Of a stretch of DNA of 29,367 nt, positions 9,997 through 19,814 are shown piece by piece; position 1 is the first letter of the stretch; each line of letters starts with the position of its first letter. The position numbers and the translations under genes were made by a program. Below the pieces are notes generated by a model that was not told the DNA's origin, made no database searches, and saw nothing but the letters and a program-made list of their open reading frames with translations. This DNA is from Byssochlamys sp. IMV 00236 (taxonomy: Eukaryota > Ascomycota > Eurotiomycetes > Eurotiales > Thermoascaceae), in NCBI GenBank assembly GCA_001931875.2, contig MSJH02000352.1:1-29367 (forward strand), in the 5' to 3' direction.

Positions 9997-12281
9997 ATGA
10001 AATTTGGCGACAATCTCAAAGGGAAAATACACGTTCCATGGGAATCATTCTACATAGAGTACAATGAGCTCAAACATGAAATGAAGCGACGTCAAATGGA
10101 ACATGGATGGAACGCAACAGACGAAGCTGAATACAGACAAAAAATAGAAAACGAGCTGATCAAGGTGCACCAATTCATCGACAATTCTCTTGGAGATTTG
10201 AATAAACGCATTCTTCATACTGAGGTAATGATCAGAGAGCTGATGATGTCGACCGAGACCAAGCAACGATATGACGATATAGCTGATACATTGACCGAGA
10301 TCCTGTTTGACTGCAATGACCTTTCCAAGTTCCTGTGCCTGAACGCTACAGGGTTTGATAAATTGAACAAGAAACATGACAAGCACACACGGATCGAGTT
10401 CTCGGGTGTGTTTCGAAAAGAGCTGCTTTCTCGGTACTCGCTTGATCGATTGTCATTACAGGTGGATATCTTGATCGTCAAGATCTCGGAACTTATTGAT
10501 ATCTGTCGATTGCATGGTAACCCTCGTAATCCTCAAGATAAAAATCCAGATGACCAGACCGCATTTGAGCGAGCCACTGCCAAATTCTGGATTCACCCAG
10601 ACTATATCACAGAAGTCAAATCTGTCATTCTCTTCCACTTGCCGGTCCATGTGTTCAATCAAAAGAAGCAGTACGAGGAAGGCGATATGGCTGTCTCAAG
10701 TGTTTACTTTGACAACAAGCAGTTTGATCTCTACCTGGGTCGAGTTGAACGTGAAGCAGGTGCAGAGGCTATTCGCTTACGCTGGTACGGTGACAACGAA
10801 GATGACGTCTACGTTGAACGAAAGACGCACAAGGCCGCTTGGCTCGATGGCAAGTCTGTCAAGGATAGGTTCAAGCTAAAGCAGACACTTATCAATGACT
10901 ACCTGGCTGGCCGATACACCGCAGATGACCTGGTGGAGGACCTTCGGACGAAGGCAAATGGTAAGGCAAGAAGTGAAGCTGTCCTGGAAGAAAATCATTT
11001 TGTTGCCTCGGGTATCCAGGAATCTGTCAAATCAAAGGAATTGGAACCTATGTGTCGCGTCTTTTATAATCGTACTGCATTTCAGTTACCCGGAGACCAA
11101 CGTTTACGTATCAGTATCGATTCCAATTTGACCTTCATTCGCGAAGACGGAAGCGAGCGTCGACAACTCATTGGCCCCAAACAACTTCACTGGAAGCGTA
11201 AGGATGTTGGTATTGACTATCCTTTTAACCATGTTGCCGAAAACGATATCTCACGATTCCCTTACGCCATTCTGGAAACCAAGTTGCAGACACATCTGGG
11301 TCAGGAATGCCCTGCTTGGCTCACGGCCCTTCTCGATTCTCACTTGGTTTTTGAAGCCCCTCGGTTCTCCAAGTATATTCATGGTGCAGCTACTCTCTTC
11401 AAGGGCTCGGTTCCCATTCAACCCTTCTGGATGCAAGAATTTGATAAGGACATTCGAAGAAGACCTACTGGTAACTATGGCTTATCAAGATCCCAGAGCT
11501 TTAAACCACTTGTCAACGGTCACCATCGCGCGTCCCTATTGCTACTTTACGAAAGAGAAATGCAACGAAATGCAAGAAAAAAGAATAGGAGCTTGATTAA
11601 TCTTTTTAGTATAACCGGTTCGTTCAAAAAGCGCAATGCAAAGCAGGATCAGCCACAACAAGATCCTTCATCGAAGCCAGGGCAACCAGTATCACCAACT
11701 CACATGACCATTGATGTTTCAGACGTGGCAATGAGTAAAACATATAAGGACTTTGTAAATCGCTTTCAAAATTTGAGCACACCTATCCTGACCGGATCCT
11801 TTCTTAAAAGGGGTAGGAGCAACAAAAGAGCATCGCCGCTATTGCCCCGTGCACGCAGTAGTCAGTTGTCGAAAAAGGCTGAACCCAAGACGTTCTTTGC
11901 AAACGAACGTACATTTATCTCTTGGTTACAATTCTGTGCTCTCTTGCTTACTGTTGCGTTGAATCTACTAAACTACGGTGATCTCATTTCCAGAGGCATC
12001 GGCGCTACCTTCATCATCATTGGAGCGGCACTGTGCATGTAAGTTGAAATTCAGAGATAATGGTTCATTTGATGATCTAATTTGCTATGTTATGTAGATA
12101 CGCATTGATTAGATACCAGATTAGGTCATGGCAACTTCGTACTAACATGAATCTCATTCGATATGATGATATTTGGGGACCTACTGTTTTGTGTATTTTA
12201 CTAGTTGTTGCGTTGATTGTGAACTTTTATCTTCGTTTTGAAACTCTCTCTCCTTCTTACCACCAAAAGCCTATTCAATAA
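9997..12281 (+). CDS. VTC-A: SPX-VTC-DUF202 vacuolar transporter chaperone subunit, Vtc4-like polyphosphate polymerase (741 aa)
   Basis: Exons 9997-12038 and 12098-12281 (59-nt intron, GTAAGT/TGTAG). Residues 1-150 are an SPX domain with MKFG start, Y22, K26 and the KKHDK cluster at 125-129, the inositol-pyrophosphate-binding lysines of the family. Residues about 195-485 form the VTC catalytic tunnel domain, which makes polyphosphate from ATP. Residues matching yeast Vtc4 active-site positions are present: IRLRW (R260, R262), ERKTH (K276), KSVKDRF, FIRED (R382), WKRKDVG, YAILETK (metal-ligand E427, K429) and PRFSKYIHG (K459). One change is visible: the first Lys of the usual PKFSK is Arg. The C-terminus (from about residue 627) is the DUF202/Vtc1-like domain with [18 protein letters not shown] and three hydrophobic helices, placing the enzyme in a vacuolar or other acidic-organelle membrane. 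A basic linker with [11 protein letters not shown] joins them. Family is certain; Vtc4 rather than Vtc2/3 orthology is inferred from residues only. Confidence 0.93.
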
Positions 12282-12531
12282 TAACTATAGAAACAAACAA
12301 TAAACTATCCTTTACTATAAAAATAACCATGACAACCCCCCTAAACAATTAAAATATCCCAATCATAAGCAAATGTAGCTGAATGTGATAGCATGAAATA
12401 AAAAAAAAAAAAAAGGAGGGAAGCATTAACGTTTACTAAAGAAAAAAGGGGGTAGCCCTTTTGCATAAATGTTCGTCTTTTATTCTCTCTCTTTCCCTTT
12501 TTTTTTGAATCGTATAAGAAAAAAGGGGGTG
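12282..12531 (+). promoter_or_regulatory. Short VTC-A/VTC-B intergenic region with a hairpin-capable leader motif
   Basis: Only 250 nt separate the VTC-A stop from the VTC-B ATG on the same strand. It contains an A run at about 12400-12414 and AAAAGGG-GGTAG-CCCTTTT at about 12444-12462, a possible 7-bp stem. A second AAAAAGGGGGT sits directly before the ATG. Confidence 0.4.
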
Positions 12532-14526
12532 ATGAAATTTGGATTATACTTATCCCAACACATTTATTTGCCATGGAAACATCAATACATCAACTATGAT
12601 GAACTGAAATACTTTCTAAAAGATAGACAGCTCACGGGAGGAGGATGGACATTTGAAGACGAAATTTATTTCAATAAGCAATTGGTTGACAAACAGTTCG
12701 AAAAGGTCAACTTTTTTATCGAAACCAAGATAAATCACTTGTCATCAGAGGAGGTGCGGCCCTTGTTAGACTTTATTCATCTAAACACGATTGGCTTTAA
12801 AAAGATCTTGAAAAAGCATGATAAATGGACAGAGTTCACGCTTGCACATAAATACAACCGATACTGGGACAACTACATCACTATGCTGCAAGACAAGTTA
12901 GACATAGTGTATCACTTGAGAACATTTTGGGTGCACAAGGATCATCTTAATGAACTTGAAGCCATCTTACTCTTTCGGTCTCCCAAGCAGGAAATAGACC
13001 CAGTTCAATTTGTTTATTATGATCAATTACCAAGTTTCCAAGTCTATATGGACTTTTTAAAGAAGAAAGAACCCACAGAACTCATCAAGATGATATGGTA
13101 TGCATAAATTTCATTTAAACGATGATCATTTGTATTTATGCATTGTTTATTTCCATTCTTTTGCAGGCATGACGCAGCCATTGTTACATTTGACCAAAAA
13201 GTGTTTGTAGATCACGAAAAATCATTCATCAAGGAAAGATCATTTAGGATAGAATCACAACTTGTGAAGAGTTATCTTGAAGGAGAGCCTATGCAGTTTA
13301 GTTGTGATGAGGATAGTCGTACTGCAAGTGCCATACGCGAGACTATTCAAAGTAAAAGCTTAAAGCCGATCATCAAGGGCAGTTATAAAAGTACAAAATA
13401 CAGTGACCAAGGTATCACACTGCTTCTAAAGAAGAATCTGGTGTTTATGAAAGAGCAGCATGAGTCATCTGGAACACTTCATGACGAATCATATTACTTT
13501 CCTTACGCCTTGCTCGAAATAAAATCAGCAGCACACCAAGAGATGCCGGATTGGCTCATCCATCTCACAAACGTCAGTAGACTAGTATACGAAGTGCCTT
13601 ACTTTATAGATTATGCCCAAGGAGCTGCAGACTGTTATAGTGACCAGTTGCAATTACTTCCCTGGTGGCTTCCAGAACTGATTAAAGATATATACAAGGC
13701 TCCTGGACAAGATGATGCAATCTTTCTAGAAGAAAAAGATGTACATGCAAATTCTTCAATGACGGTATTAGAAATAACTCGGGATGATCAGAATACCTAC
13801 AACAAGTTCATGTCAAGTGCAATTGTGACAAAAATCAAAAACCTACCACCCATGTTCAAAGACAATAGAGATAACCAGGACGATATGACGATGATAAAAT
13901 GGCTGGTTGCCAAGGTTACAAACAACAAACAGCTACTTGAGCCTACTAAAGAAGATCCACGCATCATGCCCAAGAATGGAAAAGTGAAAAAGTTAGAACC
14001 CAAAATATTCTTCGCTAACGAAAGAACGTTTATCTCCTGGCTCCAGTTTAGCGCTTTCTTGCTCACCATGTCGTTAGCCCTTATTAACTTTGGAGATCAT
14101 GTCTCTCGTACAAGTGGAGGAATCTTTATTATGGTTGCTGTCATTCTTGCGGGCTATGCTCTATTACGATTTCAGTATAGGGCATGGCAGATTCGATTTA
14201 GAAGCAGCAGCAGATTTGATGATATGTATGGACCAGCCATTATCTGTTTTGTTTTTGTTCTTGCCCTACTTGTTAACTTTGGGTTACGCGTTAGTCAGCC
14301 AGTGACAAATAATCCTAGTCCTTTTGGCAAATCATATAATGTATCGAATACGCAGTATAATATGACACATCCTACCAATAATGATAACAAGCATAACCAT
14401 CCAATCAAGGATGAAGATGGGTTGGACAATAAAGACCATCACCGTTTACAGGAAGCAAACCGAAATAATACGACTAGATTAACAAAACATGGGAAAATAA
14501 AAGAAGAAGACGAAGATGAGGATTAA
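12532..14526 (+). CDS. VTC-B: divergent SPX-VTC-DUF202 protein, predicted catalytically dead (641 aa)
   Basis: Exons 12532-13097 and 13167-14526 (69-nt intron, GTATGC/TTGCAG). The ATG at 12532 starts the canonical MKFG of an SPX domain; Y22, K26 and the KKHDK cluster (residues 94-98) are kept, but the SPX domain is about 30 residues shorter between helices than in VTC-A. The VTC domain (residues about 130-400) is strongly eroded. The IRLRW site reads IKMIW, the ERKTH strand reads FVDHEKS, the IRED site reads FMKEQ, and PRFSKYIHG reads PYFIDYAQG. The YALLEIK metal-ligand strand survives. The DUF202 domain ([18 protein letters not shown], three helices) is intact at about 466-564. After it comes a 77-residue Asn/His/acid-rich tail ending EEDEDED, absent from A and C. 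Known biology of Vtc2/Vtc3 suggests a regulatory, membrane-anchored partner of an active subunit. The frame is fully open, so it is not an obvious pseudogene. Confidence 0.88.
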
Positions 14527-14555
14527 ACATGAATGGTTATAAGGCCATCATGTCA

Positions 14556-14612
14556 CATATATACATATACATATATATATATATATATATGTGTGTGTAT
14601 GTATACGTGTTT
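14556..14612. repeat. TA/TG dinucleotide microsatellite
   Basis: Alternating ATATAC, (AT)n and GTGTGT/GTATAC units just downstream of the VTC-B stop, in its presumed 3'-UTR. Capable of forming an AT cruciform. Confidence 0.85.
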
Positions 14613-15755
14613 GATTATAATAAAAGTATATATGTGTGTGCATATCTTGGTGCTGTTAACAACCTGTGCGGACACAATAGACTATAAATACACATGAAGA
14701 TTGTCATTGTGATCTTATTTTATCATATGAAATGCCTTTACTAGCTCTCTTATTCTTTGAACCTAGCTTCAGCTGTCTTATCAAAAAATCACCATAGTGA
14801 ACTGAATAACTACCACTGCAAAGCCCTTGAATCGTTATTAAACGCAATAACACAATACCGTTTAATCCAGGTATAATAGAAATAGGGTAATAAAAATGTG
14901 ATGACAACATTTGCTTAAATCAATGGAAACATTATTTACAACACATATCCTGCCTTGTTGGTCTATTCTTCATTTTATTTTTATAATTCAATCTATTTAT
15001 AAAAAAGCCGTAAATTGGTACGAGGCCGTTATTTGCTGAGCATTCTAATGTTCAACAAACGCTGTGTTTCGGAAAAGAAAAGGCGTACAAAGTGGGAACT
15101 GATATTGAGCACACTCAAAATGAATGTTGCGCTTTCTAAAAATAAATGAATAATAGGTCTATTCAGAACATAGCTGTTGTATACACTGAAGATTAGGCTA
15201 GCTGACACTGATGGCAAACCTAGGTCATGCTCCAAGCATCCTACAAGAGAACTTTCAAGGGCCAACACCGTAGACTACTGTAACATGCGCCAATGCTTAT
15301 CCATGCCAAAAACCTTATTATTCCTTTTAAATATACTGACATCGCGTTCATTCTTTCTCGCACAAAATGGATCAGCTATGCCACACTACATCGCAGCACC
15401 ACAGCTACACTAATTCAAAGTAATCACCCAGCTGGAGAAAACTCATTGAACGAACTTTATTTTATTTCATGGTCTATTCCATTCCCTTTCTTCTTTTCTA
15501 AGCAATGATTTCCAAAAGTTTGGGCTTTCATTAATTCCAACTTTCTAGCATGACACCATTTACTGAAGCCTTGTGAGATATTGTTGTCTAAGATATTTGT
15601 ATACTCCCTAACTACAGTGAATATATCATTCATAGGTAATCTTTTGGAAACAAAGTCTTGTTAATTACTTGGATCCATGAGAGAAAGTATGATATTCAAG
15701 AAATCAACAAGCTGTTTCTTTCTTTGATTATTTTGCCTGCAACTGTTTGAAGCTC
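14613..15755. other. Intergenic region, no confident gene
   Basis: Several 68-79-codon frames exist on both strands (for example 14704-14910 minus and 15029-15268 minus) without recognisable domains or joining splice sites. The minus frame at 14704-14910 is protein-like in composition (YPISIIPGLNGIVLL) and could be a gene relic. Otherwise nothing is seen. Confidence 0.4.
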
Positions 15756-15756
15756 T

Positions 15757-16160
15757 TTCTTAATTGTTCAATAACTGCGCTAAGGCTTCTAGGAGGCTAG
15801 AAAGATTATCAAACCTATGCGGTATACTGAACGTATGTCTATGCTTTGCAACGTATAAGCCATTTAAAGCGAGATGCATAGTAGATAGAGTATAGGAGGA
15901 GCCAGTTATTTGGATCATATATGACATGGCTTCACCATTGGCGTTTTTCAAATTGTTGACCAATCCATCAATAGTGTCTTTACACTCTCGAAGTAGCTTC
16001 ACCAACAGCAATATCAATCCCTTCATCTTCTATTTCCACTACAAGCTTTATGTCAACCTTTAACCTGTGTACTGACTTTGACTGGGGATATTGTTCCTTC
16101 TTGCTTTCAGTGGAGTATATATTCTCAGCTTCACTAGTGACAACATGAATTATGCCTTTA
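15757..16160 (-). pseudogene. Frameshifted remnant of an unidentified protein gene
   Basis: Two adjoining minus-strand frames form one protein-like sequence broken by a frameshift near 15992. The upstream part (about 16150-15990) reads VHRLKVDIKLVVEIEDEG then IDIAVGEA before a stop. The downstream part (about 15990-15757) reads RECKDTIDGLVNNLKNANGE, then MIQITGSSYTLSTMHLALNG and LYVAKHRHTFSIPHRFDNL. The beta-strand-like pattern (QITGSS...GLYVA) resembles an orphan multicopy family I associate from memory with Mucorales genomes, with no assigned function. No start codon or intact N-terminus was found. An intron in place of the frameshift cannot be excluded without a homologue. Confidence 0.5.
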
Positions 16161-16543
16161 GGCGGGAAGAACAGCTCAAGTATGTAGGATCAAATTAAGT
16201 GCAAATGCTCGTTTTGCCGGATAGTCTTCTTTTCATTATGATCCAGTAAATGATTACGTGATATTTGTTGTTGTAATAGTGGGGACAAGCAGAAAGTACA
16301 ATGGGATTCATTATGTTTCTTTTATTTTGAAGAATAAAGATAAGGTATTAAGATGGTAATTACACTTATAAATTTGTAATTATTGTGATTGGTCAGTTTA
16401 TGTTACTGAGCCTTTTGTTATTGATGTCTTGACACTGCTTATTCACCCTTATTCAACGTAGAATACGACACAGGCAAAGTAACACCATCATATTTGATTT
16501 GCTCAACTTGCGTGTGTCAACGTCTCTTTTCGTTAAAAATTTG

Positions 16544-16613
16544 GAAGAGGGTGAGGAGGGTGAGGAGGAGGAGGAGGAGGAGGAGGAGGAGGAGGAGGAG
16601 GAGGAGGAGGAGA
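16544..16613. repeat. (AGG/GAG)n trinucleotide microsatellite
   Basis: A nearly pure run of about 17 GAG/AGG triplets, preceded by two imperfect GGGTGA units, about 510 nt upstream of VTC-C. Strong purine-strand asymmetry makes it a candidate for triplex or G-rich structure. Confidence 0.9.
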
Positions 16614-17124
16614 TAGCCTGTTCCCTCTTTAGAGAAGATCTATTTGTTGCCTCTTTGATGAATTAAAGCTGTTTGTACAAGCTCGTCTTTGAATGAATGT
16701 CATCCCTTGGTTTCTCAGATTCTTCAAGCAGCGAAAGTAACCCACAAGACAAGAAAAAATAGAACAATGCGCATAGAAAGCTATGAAAGGGAGATAGAAT
16801 AACGAAAACATTTAAAACTACGAATAAAAAGCGCGGCTCAGAGAGTAGTGACCACACCTGAGGCAGCTGTACCGTATTGTTTATGTTTTTCTATTTTGAA
16901 AATGCTGTGTCACCCATCTGCGACATTAAAAGCCACCTGGGTTTCCATAAATAGAATTAGCCATATTTATGGCCCATTACTGCTCCTTCATGATGACACT
17001 TTTTTTTTGCCTTTTTCTTTTTGGGATCAGCTTTGTGCAACTTTAAGACATTCTTTACTTTCTTTTCTTTAAATCTTTCTTTTTTTATCCCTTTTTTCTT
17101 TAATCCTTTTCTTTTTGTGACAAT
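16614..17124 (+). promoter_or_regulatory. Promoter and pyrimidine-rich leader of VTC-C
   Basis: The last about 120 nt before the ATG at 17125 are almost pure T/C on the plus strand (TTTCTTTCTTTTTTTATCCC and CTTTAATCCTTTTC). This is typical of a fungal transcription-start zone. Frames crossing the region are not coding. Confidence 0.45.
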
Positions 17125-19553
17125 ATGAAATTTGGACTCGAACTACAAGAGAACATATTCCCACCATGGAGATTATCTTATGTGTCCTATGATATGTTAA
17201 AGCAAGAGTTAAAGGCTCGACAAATGGACCACAAGTGGACAGAAAGAGATGAAAGAGAATTCATTGTATTACTCGACAACGAGCTAAGCAAGGTGTACGA
17301 TTTTATTAATGCTAAATTAGCAGAAATTGATGCAAGAATCCTTTACTGCGAACGATCCATTCAAGGCTTTCAAAATAACCCATCAAATGCTAATTACAGT
17401 ATGATGGACGAAGCACTCACTGATATTTTGTTTGACGTCAACGACCTTTCCAAATTCACTAGATACAATTTTACAGCTATTCAAAAAATACTCAAAAAGC
17501 ATGATCGTTGGACTGGAAAACACTTGAAGCAGGACTATGTCCAGAAGTTAAGAGAAAAGCCTTTGGATAAACAACGCTTTGATGTTTCTGTTGTTTACAT
17601 ATCAGCTTTACTTAATATTTGTCGCAACAAGGGCAAACAACCTACGACAGTAAATCGTCAGGAATCTGAATCATCTGAAGAAGATACTACTACCACTTAC
17701 TGGGTTCATCCGGATAACGTTACCGAGGTTAAGTCCATCATCATGCTCCATCTTCCTGTTTTTGTTTATAACCCAGCCAAGAAATATGAACCTTCGGATT
17801 CAGCTGTATCCAGTGTTTATTTTGACAATTCAGACTTTGACCTCTATACTGGACTACTTCAAAGAGATGAAATGGCAGAGGCCATACGATTAAAGTGGTA
17901 AGTATACTCTTTATAATATTAGTATTATTACAAACATCTTATTCATTTCTTAGGCATGGCTCATGTTCTTCCAAGAACGTATTGGTCGAACGGGAAACCT
18001 TTCAGACAGCTGGATTGAATGATGCCTCTGTAAAAGAAAGATGCTGCATCAACAATGATCATGTAGAGGCCTTTTTATTGGGACGATACAAGCCAGATGA
18101 TATAGCCAATGATCTCAAACAGAATAACGTAAGCGAAAGTGCTATCAAGGAAGCACATGCAACTGCAACAGCTGTACAGACATCCATTCAACAAAAGCAA
18201 TTACAGCCTATGCTCCGTGTGTTTAACCATCGCACTCTCTTTCAAGCACCTCATTCCCGAAACCTCAAGCTCACACTCGACACGGACCTTGCTTTCATTC
18301 GAGAGGATCATTTGGACGGAAAGCAACGCAGAGACCCTGGTGATTGGCGACGTGCCGATGTGGATATTAATAGCCCCTTTGAGTATCTATCTGACCGGGA
18401 GATCTTGCGATTCCCCTACGCTGTTCTCGAAGCTAAAGTATATGGAAATCAAAAACAACCTGCTTGGTTAACCAAACTGCTTGAAGGTCATCTGGTGCAT
18501 GAAGTGCCTCGATTTTCCAAATACCTGCATGGTGCAAGCCATTTTTATAAAGAACGTCTTGCCCTTTTACCGTGGTGGTTAGCCGAGATGAACGCAGATA
18601 TTCGTAAGCCCCGTGCAGAGAACCTGGGCTTGACTCGATCTCTGAGCTTCAAACCATTGATTGATGGTAAATACAGACGAGCGATGATTGAAGAAAGAGA
18701 AAAGGCAAGCAAGCAGGGCGCTATTGTCGAGGAAGGTGTCCTAGAAGCATCAGAACTTAGTAGTAGACCTTCAGCTCCGTTTGACAAAAATGGAAAATCG
18801 GCCGCATGGTTGTCGATGCCCAGCAATAACAGCAAGGGCGATAAAACAGAAGAGTATACCTTGATCGAACTTAATTCGAGTCCAATCAATTCAGCTTCTA
18901 ACCTAAAGACCGCTGTCTCTCAACCTCTGTTGCCACACGAAGATGATCGAAACAATAACAACAATAGCAGCAGCAGTAAAGGCGCAGATGTTCAACGTTC
19001 AAGATCATTCTACAAAGTGGCTGCCAATGGCGTCATGGACAGTAAGGGTAACCTCTTGTCCAAGAAAAGCTTGGCTGAAACTGTTGATTTGGAATCGGGT
19101 GAAAAGAAAAAAGTGGTCAAGGTTAAAGTAGATCCCAAGACGTTCTTTGCAAACGAACGTACATTTATTGCTTGGCTTCAGTTCTGTGCTCTCTTGCTAA
19201 CAGTCGCATTGAACTTGCTCAACTTTGGTGATAATGTGTCACGTATTGTCGGTGGTGTGTTCATTGGTGTATCAGGTTCAGTTGCTATATATGCGCTCTA
19301 CAGATTTGAGAAGCGTGCATGGTAAGTGTGAATGAACTCTTTTGTTTTCTTCTTTACTCATAGTATAAATAGGATGATTAGTCGTAAAGACCCAGGTAGA
19401 TATGATGATCTTTGGGGTCCTGCTGTTCTCTGTGTTGTGTTGGTTATTGCTCTTATTGTAAGTGCCTTTATTACTTCATCAGATTCTCTCTTTTGCTTAC
19501 TTTTTTTTTTCTTCTTTTTCTACTAGATCAACTTGTACTTGCGTCTGCGTTAA
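17125..19553 (+). CDS. VTC-C: SPX-VTC-DUF202 subunit with partly degraded polymerase site, Vtc2/3-like (750 aa)
   Basis: Exons 17125-17897, 17954-19321, 19373-19457 and 19527-19553. The terminal exon encodes only eight residues (INLYLRLR) plus stop and completes the last helix. The SPX domain keeps MKFG, Y22, K26 and KKHDR (about 124-128). In the VTC domain the arginine pair IRLRW is IRLKW (K257) and the ERKTH lysine is glutamate (ERETF, E272), changes expected to impair ATP/polyphosphate handling. FIRED, WRRADV, YAVLEAK and PRFSKYLHG are kept. A long linker with [14 protein letters not shown] (shared with VTC-A) and a Ser/Asn-rich stretch leads to the DUF202 domain ([18 protein letters not shown], three helices). 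The first intron lies inside the codon for the Trp of IRLKW, the same place as in VTC-B. The likely role is an accessory, SPX-sensing subunit of the vacuolar polyphosphate polymerase complex. Family certain; subunit class inferred. Confidence 0.9.
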
Positions 19554-19814
19554 ATATGTCTTGTATTCTTTTTTCATTTTTTTTCATCTATTTATACAGC
19601 ATACATCATGCTTTTTTGCACATATAGATAGCATTCCTCCCAGTTAGCATCTAAAACTTCTTCTTTGATAACATACATTCTTACATCTAATTGCGATCTA
19701 TAAAACTATGTATTCTTCCTTTTTATCTTGTTGCATAAAATTGTGTAGTGGTTACCATTTAGGGTAACCCTTTTTCCTTTTTTTTTTCTCATTCAAAAAA
19801 AGCCTGTATAAAGC
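19554..19814 (+). promoter_or_regulatory. VTC-C/395-aa gene spacer with inverted repeat
   Basis: 260 nt. GGTTACC-ATTTAG-GGTAACC near 19751-19770 is a perfect 7-bp inverted repeat followed directly by a CCTTTTTCC pyrimidine run, 45 nt before the ATG at 19815. It could be an operator or a start-site hairpin. Confidence 0.4.

Noticed and set aside
10045..11596. Several 60-140-codon frames inside VTC-A on both strands
   Set aside because: They lie wholly within a domain-supported 681-codon frame and show no domain of their own.
12282..12531. VTC-A and VTC-B as a bicistronic unit
   Set aside because: The 250-nt spacer contains its own T-rich leader and start-site-like motif, so separate promoters are simpler.
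9524..17124. Pho4-type CACGTG sites in the VTC promoters
   Set aside because: I looked for the palindrome upstream of all three VTC genes and did not see it; the nearest CACGTT lies in VTC-A coding sequence.
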